Positions 26,060-34,647 of a stretch of DNA of 63,546 nt are shown in pieces. The DNA comes from Bacteroidia bacterium (GTDB lineage Bacteria; Bacteroidota; Bacteroidia; JADZBD01): contig JAGVMA010000004.1 of NCBI GenBank assembly GCA_020054095.1, positions 1 to 63,546 on the forward strand. The letters are read 5' to 3'. The position numbers were made by a program, and so were the translations under genes. The notes beneath the pieces are model-generated. The model ran no database searches. It was not told where the DNA came from and was given only the letters and a program-made list of their open reading frames with translations. Every line of letters begins with the position of its first letter. The stretch's first letter is position 1.

Positions 26060-28384
26060 ATGAAAAAGATGAAAAATTTTATTTTAATATCAGCATTGCT
26101 ATTGATAGTCAAAGCGGGGCTCTCCCAATCTCCTCAGGGGATAAATTACCAAGGCATAGCCCGCTCGGCACAGGGCGTGGCAGTAAACGCACAGCAGGTG
26201 GGCGTAAAATTTTTAATTCACCAGGGCTCAGCACCGGGGCCGGTGGTTTACACAGAAACACAAAGCCCCACAACCAACCAGTTTGGACTATTTACAGTAG
26301 TGATAGGCACAGGCGTAACAACAGATAATTTCAGTACAATAAACTGGAGCAGCGGCTTATATTGGTTAGAAGTAGAAATAGACCCTGCGGGCGGCACAAG
26401 TTATATATCTATAGGCGCTACACAATTTATGAGTGTGCCTTATGCGCTTTACGCAGAAAATGCAGGCAATGGCCCTCAAGGCCCTACCGGGGCGACAGGT
26501 GCGCCCGGCTCAAGCGGAACAAATGGAACAAATGGTAGCACAGGCCCACAAGGCCCTACGGGCAATAATGGAGCCACCGGAGCAACTGGCGATACGGGTC
26601 CAACAGGTCCGCAAGGGCCGGGTGGAGTACAAGGAAATATGGGAGCCACCGGAGCCACAGGCGATACGGGTCCAACGGGGGCAATAGGCCCCACGGGAGT
26701 TCAGGGCCTACAAGGTGTAACCGGACCACAGGGCCCGAGCGGAACAAATGGAAGCACAGGGGCCAATGGCGCAACCGGCTCGCAAGGTCCATCAGGAGCA
26801 ACGGGAGCAACGGGAGCAACGGGAGCAGCAAATATTACAGGAACAACCAACTTTGTAGTAAAATTTACAGGAACCAATACGGGCGGCAACTCTATTATTT
26901 TTGATAATGGAACAAATGTGGGAGTAAACAACTCTTCGCCCATATTCTCATTAGATGTTGCGGGCAACACAAATATATCTTCGAATAACGCTTATATGAT
27001 TGGCGCCACACGCGCACTTTGGTTCAGCTCCAGCACATCTTTGAACATTGGAAACGGGGCGGGTGCGGCTAATACCGGCCTCGCTAATACTTTTGTGGGA
27101 TACCAAGCGGGTCAAAGCCAAACCACCGCTGGCGGCAACACCATGTTGGGCTATCAGTCGGGCCAATCAACTACTACCGGTGTAGAAAACACATATATTG
27201 GCTATCAATCCGGAAATGCGGCTACCACCCAAGCGCTTAATACATTTGTTGGATATAATGCCGGAAACATATCGCTAATTGGTGGAAGTAACACGCTTGT
27301 TGGCCATTCATCAGGTATAGGAAGCCCAATAGGCAGCGGCAACTCATTTTTTGGCTATAACACAAGAGGTGCGGCAGGTGTTTTTAATTCAACAGCAATT
27401 GGTAAAAACGCCTACGCACTACTTTCCGATGTTGTAATATTGGGCGACACCGCAAATACCAGTGTGGGCATAGGCACCGGCAGCCCCACACAAAAACTAC
27501 AAGTGCAAAATTTAAGTACAGCCCCGGCAATTAGTTTAGTTTCGGCTAACAACGGAACAAGCTATTTGCTTTTTGGCACAAAATCGCAAAACAACAAAGG
27601 CATTTTAGAGTATAATAACGCCAGCAACCAAATGATATTTTGGACAAATACCAATCAACAAATGTATCTTAATGCTAACGGACAATTGGGGCTGGGCAAC
27701 GATTTAACATCAACACCCGCAAATGCAATAATGCACATTTCAAAAACCGGACAAAACGATACACGCGTTTTAATAACATCGGGCACAAATGCAAATAGCG
27801 GCAGTGCAACACTTACTTTTTCTGAAAACCAAAACCTGAATACGGGCATGTCAATTAGATACGATTTTGGCTGGAACAGAATGCTTTTTACTAAAGATGT
27901 GAACGGGACGGTGCCGGTAGTTAGTGTTACCAGCGCCTTTAGCGGTAACGATGGATTGATTATTGGTACCGGTAACGGGTATGCAAATACCGGCAACCCT
28001 CCGGCTAACGGCTTAATGGTAGAAGGCAGTGTAATGATTGGAGCAACCTCTTTACCAAACAGTAAAATACAAGTTGACGGCTCATTTGCTGTAAACTCAT
28101 TTATAACAATTACAAATACTACTGCCACCGCATCACCAACCGATTTTGTAATACTTGTAACAGCACCCGCCACCACCATTAATTTACCACCAGCCGCGGG
28201 CTGCCGAGGGCGTATGTATGTAATTAAAGAAAACGTATTAACAGCAGTTACTACCACTATTGATCCCAGCGGTAACGAATTAATAGATGGACAAGTAAAT
28301 TTTTTTATGAATGGAGTTGCTGTAAAAGAGTCAATTGTAATAATCTCGGATGGAACGGGTTGGTTTATAGTTTCAAAGTATTAA
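26060..28384 (+). CDS. Secreted collagen-like protein with head-repeat region, 774 aa
   Basis: The start is the ATG at 26060 ([17 protein letters not shown]), giving a signal peptide; the earlier in-frame start at 26033 lies inside the upstream gene. In order: an N-terminal domain common to Bacteroidota fibre-like proteins ([16 protein letters not shown] ... [12 protein letters not shown]), 40 uninterrupted G-x-y triplets (138-257), a region of short repeats such as [12 protein letters not shown] (about 330-440) reminiscent of YadA-like or tail-fibre heads, and a beta-rich C-terminus ([14 protein letters not shown]). No T9SS sorting domain is visible. It is flanked by type B cargo genes, so it is likely a surface fibre. 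Confidence 0.85.
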   Translation: MKKMKNFILISALLLIVKAGLSQSPQGINYQGIARSAQGVAVNAQQVGVKFLIHQGSAPGPVVYTETQSPTTNQFGLFTVVIGTGVTTDNFSTINWSSGLYWLEVEIDPAGGTSYISIGATQFMSVPYALYAENAGNGPQGPTGATGAPGSSGTNGTNGSTGPQGPTGNNGATGATGDTGPTGPQGPGGVQGNMGATGATGDTGPTGAIGPTGVQGLQGVTGPQGPSGTNGSTGANGATGSQGPSGATGATGATGAANITGTTNFVVKFTGTNTGGNSIIFDNGTNVGVNNSSPIFSLDVAGNTNISSNNAYMIGATRALWFSSSTSLNIGNGAGAANTGLANTFVGYQAGQSQTTAGGNTMLGYQSGQSTTTGVENTYIGYQSGNAATTQALNTFVGYNAGNISLIGGSNTLVGHSSGIGSPIGSGNSFFGYNTRGAAGVFNSTAIGKNAYALLSDVVILGDTANTSVGIGTGSPTQKLQVQNLSTAPAISLVSANNGTSYLLFGTKSQNNKGILEYNNASNQMIFWTNTNQQMYLNANGQLGLGNDLTSTPANAIMHISKTGQNDTRVLITSGTNANSGSATLTFSENQNLNTGMSIRYDFGWNRMLFTKDVNGTVPVVSVTSAFSGNDGLIIGTGNGYANTGNPPANGLMVEGSVMIGATSLPNSKIQVDGSFAVNSFITITNTTATASPTDFVILVTAPATTINLPPAAGCRGRMYVIKENVLTAVTTTIDPSGNELIDGQVNFFMNGVAVKESIVIISDGTGWFIVSKY
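26471..26830 (+). repeat. Collagen-like coding repeat, 40 Gly-x-y triplets
   Basis: 360 bp in frame encode 40 consecutive G-x-y triplets, dominated by [12 protein letters not shown] and GDT. Pro appears mostly in the x position and Thr in the y position, the composition of bacterial collagens that trimerise without hydroxyproline. The stretch is locally GC-richer than its surroundings and contains near-identical 9-bp blocks (GGAGCAACG three times in a row at its end), so copy number may vary between strains. Confidence 0.95.
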
Positions 28385-28385
28385 T

Positions 28386-28916
28386 ATGAAAATAATTAGT
28401 CTACACCTATTTCTATTTATAGCCACTTGCAGCTTTGCTCAGGTAAGCGTTACGCCACAAGTGGTTTCAAGTACGGGTGGCGATGCTATTGTAGGCAACA
28501 TTCATTTGTCTTTTACAGTTGGCGAAGCAATCACAACCACACTTGGTAACAACACGGCCATTGTTACGCAAGGATTTCAGCAGCCGTTTAATGATAGTCT
28601 TCCGTTTGGCGGAGGTGGCACGTCCGATTCATTGTCAAATCTTTACAATGGCATCACGCCCAATGGCGATGGATTTAACGATGTGTGGATTATAGATGGT
28701 GTTGATTCGATGGCAAATAATTTGGTAATAATTTTTAACCGCTGGGGGCAAGAAGTGTGGCGTGGCGAAAATTACAACAACCGCACAGTGGTGTGGCGGG
28801 GTAATAACAAAGCAAATGGCGAGTTGCCAAGTGGTACATACTTTTATACTATTCAATTAGAGCGCTCATCATACAAGGGCTGGATAGAACTAACTCGACA
28901 AAAAAAATGCAAATGA
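28386..28916 (+). CDS. Small T9SS type B cargo protein, 176 aa
   Basis: A signal peptide (1-18, CSFAQ) leads to a 60-residue beta domain (VTPQVVSSTGGDAIVGN ... TVGEAITTTLG ... TQGFQQP) that often precedes sorting domains in Bacteroidota. A type B sorting domain follows: [33 protein letters not shown] and LPSGTYFYTIQL. It is almost all sorting signal with little cargo. It starts 1 bp after the collagen-like gene stop and overlaps the PorP/SprF start by 4 bp, so it is probably translationally coupled to its own exporter partner. Confidence 0.88.
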   Translation: MKIISLHLFLFIATCSFAQVSVTPQVVSSTGGDAIVGNIHLSFTVGEAITTTLGNNTAIVTQGFQQPFNDSLPFGGGGTSDSLSNLYNGITPNGDGFNDVWIIDGVDSMANNLVIIFNRWGQEVWRGENYNNRTVVWRGNNKANGELPSGTYFYTIQLERSSYKGWIELTRQKKCK

Positions 28917-29836
28917 AAAAAATTGTTTTAATGTTTATGGCTACCATTTTTGCAGCAAATCTATTTGCTCAGCAAGATGGTCAGTTTAGCCAATACATGT
29001 TTAACCATTTGGCGGTTAATCCGGCTTATGCAGGCTCGCGCGAAGCATTTAACATTACTATGGTTGCACGCAGGCAGTGGGTAGCGATTCAACAGGGCGC
29101 GCCTAATACCAATGTTTTATCGTTGCAAGCGCCATTGCGCAAAAAGAAAGTAGGATTAGGATTAGAGTTTACAAACGAATCAATTGGTCCGAAACAAATA
29201 GGTGCAGTAAAAATTTCGTATGCTTACCGTATTCCATTATTATCGGGCAAACTTGCCTTTGGCTTACGTGGCGGTTTCTATTCTTATAGAATGAATTGGA
29301 GTAAAATAAATTATAAAGACAATGCAGATTATTACGCACAGCTTGTTGATCAGCAAAAAGGATTGTTTTCGGGCGATTTCGGACTTTATTATTATACAAA
29401 GCGCTTTTATTGGGGCGCAGGCGCCACTAACTTAAATCAAGCAACATATTACCCTGTTGGCACTGATTCAATACAAAACAATTCCAACTTAGTCCCACAC
29501 ATTTTTTCACCCATAGGTATGGGCTTTAATGTTAGCGACAAATTAGTGGTTAATCCATCACTCATGATAAAATACGTTGCGGGTGCTCCCATTGGCATAG
29601 ATGTAAACTGTAATTTTTTGATTGATGAAAAACTATGGCTTGGTGTTTCGTTGCGTAAAGGTTATGGCGCAGCGGTACTTATGATGTGGAACGTAACAGA
29701 AAAATTACGTTTCGGATATTCTTACGACCATGGTATAAATAAAATAGGAATACTCGGCAAATCATCACACGAAGTGGTGCTGAGCTACGATTTCAATATT
29801 TTCAAAAACAAAACCATTACACCACGATATCTATAA
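28913..29836 (+). CDS. PorP/SprF family type IX secretion outer membrane protein, 307 aa
   Basis: The ATG at 28913 is preferred over one at 28907: it forms an ATGA overlap with the upstream stop and gives a clean signal peptide (MKKIVLMFMATIFAANLFAQ). The mature N-terminus QQDGQFSQYMFNHLAVNPAYAGSR is the family hallmark, followed by an outer membrane beta barrel ending FGYSYDHGINK and LSYDFNIF. SprF proteins are required for surface display of type B cargo and can form its membrane anchor. Two type B cargo genes lie just upstream, and the OmpA/PD40 partner follows. Confidence 0.92.
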   Translation: MKKIVLMFMATIFAANLFAQQDGQFSQYMFNHLAVNPAYAGSREAFNITMVARRQWVAIQQGAPNTNVLSLQAPLRKKKVGLGLEFTNESIGPKQIGAVKISYAYRIPLLSGKLAFGLRGGFYSYRMNWSKINYKDNADYYAQLVDQQKGLFSGDFGLYYYTKRFYWGAGATNLNQATYYPVGTDSIQNNSNLVPHIFSPIGMGFNVSDKLVVNPSLMIKYVAGAPIGIDVNCNFLIDEKLWLGVSLRKGYGAAVLMMWNVTEKLRFGYSYDHGINKIGILGKSSHEVVLSYDFNIFKNKTITPRYL

Positions 29837-29853
29837 TTTTGCGATCAGGATTT

Positions 29854-32514
29854 ATGAAGAAATTTTTATTTGTTGTTATCGCCCTCTTTTCATTGATGCC
29901 CGCTGCGCTTTGTGCACAGTATAAAAAAGCCATGCGCCTGTACGATAACTACGAGTACGTGCGTGCCATTAAACACTTTAAGCGCTCGGCAGTTGGCAAA
30001 AATAAACTAATCTCTTACACCAAAATTGCCGAGTGTTGCATTAAAATAAAAGACTTTAAGCAAGCCGAAATTTATTTTTCAAAAGCGTTAAGCTTAGATC
30101 CCGATAATGCAGACTTAAAATATAAGTATGCCGGAACGCTTCTTAACAATGGCAAGTACGATGATGCCAAAAAACAGTTTCAGGAGTACTTGGCGCTAAA
30201 ACCAAACGATAGCAAAGTAAAATATTACATCCGCTCGTGCGATGAAATGAAAACGTATTCTTCGCTTTCGCCTAATTATAAAATTTATAATCTCAAAGAA
30301 ATCAACACCAATGTTTCGGACTATTCACCTGCTATGTATAAAGGCGGATTAGTATTTGTATCAGAAGGCCCGAGGGATTTAGTGAGCGGAAATGAAAACA
30401 ACTGGAACGGAAATCCGTACAGCTCTATATTTTATTCAAAAGCAGAAATGCAAAACGACTCAACTGTTTACAAACGCGCAAAAATTTTTGCTAAAATTTT
30501 TAACAACGATGCAATTAATGGCCCGGCCTCATTTACTGCCGATGGCAACGAATTATTTTTCACTAAAACAGAAAATAAAGGAGCAAGTAAAAAATCGTTT
30601 ACAAACCAACCCAAAATTTATTACTCAAAAAATATCAACGGCAACTGGCTGAAACCTACTGCGATGCCTTTTTGTAGTGATGAATATTCTACCGCTCATC
30701 CGGCAATTACAAAAGATGGGCAAACACTTTATTTTGCAAGCAGCATGCCCGGTGGCCAAGGCGGAACAGATATATACATGGTTAAGCGCACAGCCGAAGG
30801 CTGGAATCAGCCCCAAAATTTAGGAACGAGTGTAAACACAGCGGGCGATGAAATGTTTCCCGTTGTGGGCGATGATGGCAGATTATATTTTTCGTCAAAC
30901 GGATTACCGGGTTATGGCGGGTTGGATATTTATTCAACAATTGCATTTAATGGCAACTGGACCAAACCGCAAAACATGTTCCCACCCATTAACTCATCTA
31001 AAGACGATTTTGGGATCATTTTTAAAACCCCAAAAAGCGGATATTTTTCATCTAACCGCGATGGAGGAAAAGGCGCAGATGATTTGTATGGATTTTATTT
31101 AACAGCAAATTTAATCCCGCTTACAGGAAATATTTTGCAAAGCAAACAGCAAACCGATGGCGTGAAAAACCTGGGCGTAATGCTACTCACCAACAAAGGC
31201 GAACCGCTTCAATACACCAATACCGATGAAAACGGAAAATTCAAATTCGACAATTTGAATTCGGATATGCAATACATGATAAAATTAGACGAGACCGATG
31301 ACCAACTTAAAAAAACAAAATATTATTTATCCGATGACCAAAACAAATTAGTGAAAGTTACACTAAAAGGTACTGAAGGCGTTTTTGTGTTTAACAATTT
31401 ACCTGCCGATTTGCGTAAGCTCAATAAATTAGTTGAAGAAGAAGATTCGCAACCCAATTTTTCAATTGGAGGAAGTATTTTAATGGGCGATGACCGTGTG
31501 CCGGTTTCCAACAAAACAGTATCATTAAAAAACGAAAAAGGAGAAATAATTCAAACGGCAACTACCAACGATTTCGGTTCGTTTGTTTTCACCAATCTTC
31601 CATCAGACCAAAATTATTTAGTAACCATTGACAACACCGACCCAACCGTGATGAACAAAAAATTATTCCTTGTAAATAAGAGCGGCAAAGAGGTGGCGAT
31701 GGATAACGGAACAGGAAAATTTCAAATATTCAGTTCGGATAAAATGACGCTGAAGCAAATGACAGTGCCCGATGCTGACCTTCGTGCTGACTTAAAAGGT
31801 TTAATCATGGGCGATGGACAAAGGCCGCTCAATAACTCAAAAGTAAATTTGATAAACGAAAAAGGCGAGGTAGTGCAAACTACTACCACTGATGCACAAG
31901 GAAAATTTGTATTTACGAATCTGCCTGCCGATAAAAAATACTTAGTAACCGTAGATGAAACCGATGCAAATATGAAAGAACAAAAATCATATTATGTTAC
32001 CGATGCATTTGGAAATGTGATAAAAAAATTAATTCTTAAAAACGGGAAATATACATTTGAAGTACTGCCAACTGACCAGCGTAACATCGCAAGCATTTAT
32101 TTTGACGACCCGTGGCTGCAAGTACAAAAATTAAAAAACACAAATAAAAAAGATAGCATTACCATCATCGAAAACATTTATTACGATTACGGCAAATGGG
32201 ATTTGCTGCCCGAAGCAAAAATTGTGATAGACAAAGTGGTGAAGGTGATGAAGCAAAACGGAAATATTAATATTGATATTAGCGCCTTTACTGATAGTCG
32301 AGGGACAGATGATTTTAACAACGAGCTTTCAAAAAAACGCGCACAAGCGGTGGTTGATTACATCGTGTCAAAAGGAATTGATAAAAAACGACTCACCGGA
32401 AAAGGATTAGGCGAAAGCAAGCTGATTAACAAGTGCAAAGACGGAATAGAGTGCACAGAAGACGAGCACGCACAAAACCGCAGAACTGAATTTAAAATTG
32501 TAAAAGCTAAGTAA
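29854..32514 (+). CDS. TPR-PD40-OmpA protein of the PorE type, 886 aa
   Basis: The start at ATG 29854 (MKKFLFVVIALFSLM) gives a signal peptide; the TTG at 29839 is a less likely start. Order: TPR repeats (about 25-130, AEIYFSKALSLDPDNADLKY), a PD40/WD40-like propeller (about 145-420, with ITKDGQTLYFASSMPGGQGG and DGRLYFSSNGLPGYGG), three tandem carboxypeptidase-regulatory-like repeats (about 425-740), and a C-terminal OmpA peptidoglycan-binding domain (FTDSRGTDDFNNELSKKRA ... NRRTEFKI). PorE has this architecture and ties the T9SS to peptidoglycan; paralogs accompany SprF/cargo loci. Its end overlaps the convergent gene at 32507 by 8 bp. Confidence 0.88.
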   Translation: MKKFLFVVIALFSLMPAALCAQYKKAMRLYDNYEYVRAIKHFKRSAVGKNKLISYTKIAECCIKIKDFKQAEIYFSKALSLDPDNADLKYKYAGTLLNNGKYDDAKKQFQEYLALKPNDSKVKYYIRSCDEMKTYSSLSPNYKIYNLKEINTNVSDYSPAMYKGGLVFVSEGPRDLVSGNENNWNGNPYSSIFYSKAEMQNDSTVYKRAKIFAKIFNNDAINGPASFTADGNELFFTKTENKGASKKSFTNQPKIYYSKNINGNWLKPTAMPFCSDEYSTAHPAITKDGQTLYFASSMPGGQGGTDIYMVKRTAEGWNQPQNLGTSVNTAGDEMFPVVGDDGRLYFSSNGLPGYGGLDIYSTIAFNGNWTKPQNMFPPINSSKDDFGIIFKTPKSGYFSSNRDGGKGADDLYGFYLTANLIPLTGNILQSKQQTDGVKNLGVMLLTNKGEPLQYTNTDENGKFKFDNLNSDMQYMIKLDETDDQLKKTKYYLSDDQNKLVKVTLKGTEGVFVFNNLPADLRKLNKLVEEEDSQPNFSIGGSILMGDDRVPVSNKTVSLKNEKGEIIQTATTNDFGSFVFTNLPSDQNYLVTIDNTDPTVMNKKLFLVNKSGKEVAMDNGTGKFQIFSSDKMTLKQMTVPDADLRADLKGLIMGDGQRPLNNSKVNLINEKGEVVQTTTTDAQGKFVFTNLPADKKYLVTVDETDANMKEQKSYYVTDAFGNVIKKLILKNGKYTFEVLPTDQRNIASIYFDDPWLQVQKLKNTNKKDSITIIENIYYDYGKWDLLPEAKIVIDKVVKVMKQNGNINIDISAFTDSRGTDDFNNELSKKRAQAVVDYIVSKGIDKKRLTGKGLGESKLINKCKDGIECTEDEHAQNRRTEFKIVKAK

Positions 32515-34024
32515 CATTTGTTGCTTCGGCAATTTTAACCCACTCAGATAATCCAATGTTTTTACAAAGCATTGCGCTTTTTTTGTCTTGTAACATATTG
32601 TTGTTCTTGAGTGCACCTATGGCAGCCAACATTTTTTCTTGCCTTGCCTCCGCTGCGTTAGCAATTATCTCTTCTACCAAAGCAATTATACTCGACAATT
32701 GATTGCGTTTTCGTTTTTCGTCATCAATATTTTCTGCCGCATATTTTATGTACTTAAGACCAATATCAAAATTGTGCTTTGCAAAATGAATAAACGACAA
32801 AACGATATTGGCTTGCGTAAAAATCATTTGATATTTAACTTTAGAATCATTAATGACTCTGTTTAAATATCCAATCGCTTTTTCGTAATCTCTTTTTATA
32901 AAATAACCTAATCCGAAGAAATAATAGGAGTATAAAATGCGATTGTTATCGAGCGTTGTTTTATCTCTTAATTCTAAAAACTCTTTTTCCAGCAAATTCA
33001 GTTCTTGGTAAAAACCCTCGCGCCCCAAATTTAAAGAAACGTACACAAGCTTGTGCAAAATAGTGCCGGACAGATACCTGTATTTATTGTGAGCAGTAAT
33101 CGTAGAACTGTACAGTTCTATTTTTTGCTGTATTTCTTTTAAGTAGTCATACACGCCATCTCTGCCCGACAAAATTGCACATAGCGCACTATTATTGTGC
33201 GCATTCACTAATTTTCTCGTTTCATGATTTTTTTTATCCCTTTTGTTCTCAAAGAGTTCAATAATTTTTTCAAACTCGGCTATACCACTCTCATATTCTT
33301 TCTTTGCCATAAAAAAAGTGGCTTTCGCTAAAATTATATCCGCTTTTGTTCCATCTAACTCGCTATATATCGAATCAATTTCATTTATGCGAGCATAAAA
33401 TGTATTCAACAACCTCTCTTCGCTTTCGTTAATGGCCCATCCGCCCGCTTGATTATACAACACCTCAAATGAAAAATAAAGTGAATGACATTCAAAACTG
33501 TATTGTATTCGCTCATTTATTTTTTTTAAATCATTTAATACAACATCAAAAACATTTTTGTTCTTCACATATTCTCCGGTTATCATATACAAAACAGCTT
33601 CCCACCAAAGAATTTCCGGCATTAGTGTTTGGTTTTCTAATTCCAAACATATTTTTTTCGCTTTGCGGATAAGTTTATCGCAATTAGTTAACTGGCGCTT
33701 TACAAACAATGTATGAATGGTTCTGAGCAATTCGTATAACTCAGCAGTTTTATTGGTATTGGTGTGATATTGGTTTAAGCAGCTAATTAGGTGATTATAC
33801 AAGTAGTTGCGTTGCCTTGCCGGAGCCTTATCTGCTTTTACAATCTCTAATATTTCGGCAGAACTGTAAATCTTTCCCTCGGTAAATTTTTTTATCAATT
33901 TTTTAAAATACTTAAGGTAAGTGGCCGTTTTTGTCTTGCTGTTACTGCCATTTTTAATAATGTATTTACGCTCACTTTTGGTTAGCGTTGCCATTAGTTG
34001 GTAAAAATCTATGTTAATATTCAT
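32507..34024 (-). CDS. Helical-repeat protein, paralog of the 11099-12550 product, 505 aa
   Basis: A cytoplasmic all-helical protein with TPR-like repeats (for example EYESGIAEFEKIIELFENK and RDYEKAIGYLNRVINDSK). The N-terminus LTKSERKYIIKNGS, followed by a Lys-rich helix and NYLYNHLISCLNQY, repeats the layout of the 11099 gene; overall length is similar. The ATG at 34024 is used, although an internal Met at 33994 (MATLTKSERKY) could be the true start. The 3' end overlaps the convergent OmpA/PD40 gene by 8 bp. Function unknown; the N-terminal module looks like the conserved part of the family. Confidence 0.75.
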   Translation of the reverse strand: MNINIDFYQLMATLTKSERKYIIKNGSNSKTKTATYLKYFKKLIKKFTEGKIYSSAEILEIVKADKAPARQRNYLYNHLISCLNQYHTNTNKTAELYELLRTIHTLFVKRQLTNCDKLIRKAKKICLELENQTLMPEILWWEAVLYMITGEYVKNKNVFDVVLNDLKKINERIQYSFECHSLYFSFEVLYNQAGGWAINESEERLLNTFYARINEIDSIYSELDGTKADIILAKATFFMAKKEYESGIAEFEKIIELFENKRDKKNHETRKLVNAHNNSALCAILSGRDGVYDYLKEIQQKIELYSSTITAHNKYRYLSGTILHKLVYVSLNLGREGFYQELNLLEKEFLELRDKTTLDNNRILYSYYFFGLGYFIKRDYEKAIGYLNRVINDSKVKYQMIFTQANIVLSFIHFAKHNFDIGLKYIKYAAENIDDEKRKRNQLSSIIALVEEIIANAAEARQEKMLAAIGALKNNNMLQDKKSAMLCKNIGLSEWVKIAEATNVT

Positions 34025-34181
34025 GCTCCTGAAATGTAATTTTTAACACATTAAAACCCTTGCTGATAAAGGGATACAGGAAAGAGGGGGAATAACCTGA
34101 AGCGTAATTATGAACTTATTTTACAAATACCAATTTGGGTGTTATAATGTAAGTTCGTATCACAAAAATAGAAATATATAC

Positions 34182-34610
34182 ATGAAAACAAAATTTATTG
34201 CGCTAGCCACAGCATTTTTTATAAGCGGATTAGCCACGGCACAAAACAAAATGCAGAGCGATGCATATTATAAAAAAAACCCGGCATGGATAACCATGAT
34301 GGACGACACAACCGCCAACTATTATGAAACACTAAAAGCATTTAACCTTTTTTGGGATGGAAAAGAATTCCCACTTGAAGAGGAGGAAGTGCTTGGCGAT
34401 AAAAAACATGGCGAAGAAAAAAAAGAGCGCGGCTTTTTTGGACGTTTGTTCTCACGAAAACAAGATGATGCAAAAAAATATGCATTTGAGTATAAAAAAT
34501 TTAAACATTGGCAAAAAACTACCGAGCCATTTATACTCGAAGACGGCACCATTTTGCCTCCAAGTAAACGATTAGAAATATGGAAACAATCTCAAGAAAA
34601 CAGACAATAG
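34182..34610 (+). CDS. Hypothetical exported protein, 142 aa
   Basis: The start at ATG 34182 (MKTKFIALATAFFISGLATAQN) gives a clean signal peptide; the longer frame from 34110 does not. The mature protein is highly charged and probably helical, with an acidic/basic linker (FPLEEEEVLGDKKHGEEKKE), then FFGRLFSRKQDD and the ending LPPSKRLEIWKQSQENRQ. No domain recognised. It precedes the beta-propeller T9SS cargo by 37 bp on the same strand and could be its partner, but this is inferred from position only. Confidence 0.65.
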   Translation: MKTKFIALATAFFISGLATAQNKMQSDAYYKKNPAWITMMDDTTANYYETLKAFNLFWDGKEFPLEEEEVLGDKKHGEEKKERGFFGRLFSRKQDDAKKYAFEYKKFKHWQKTTEPFILEDGTILPPSKRLEIWKQSQENRQ

Positions 34611-34647
34611 CAGACTAAATTAAAAATCCTACATACTCCAACTTATC

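Noticed and set aside
26476-26694. Minus-strand frame encoding GPxxPV collagen-like repeats
   Set aside because: Mirror image of the sense G-x-y repeat; the repeats are periodic by 9 bp and open in several frames.
27655-28257. 200-codon minus-strand frame inside the collagen-like gene
   Set aside because: Antisense shadow of a gene with strong domain evidence; no signal, motif or independent boundary.
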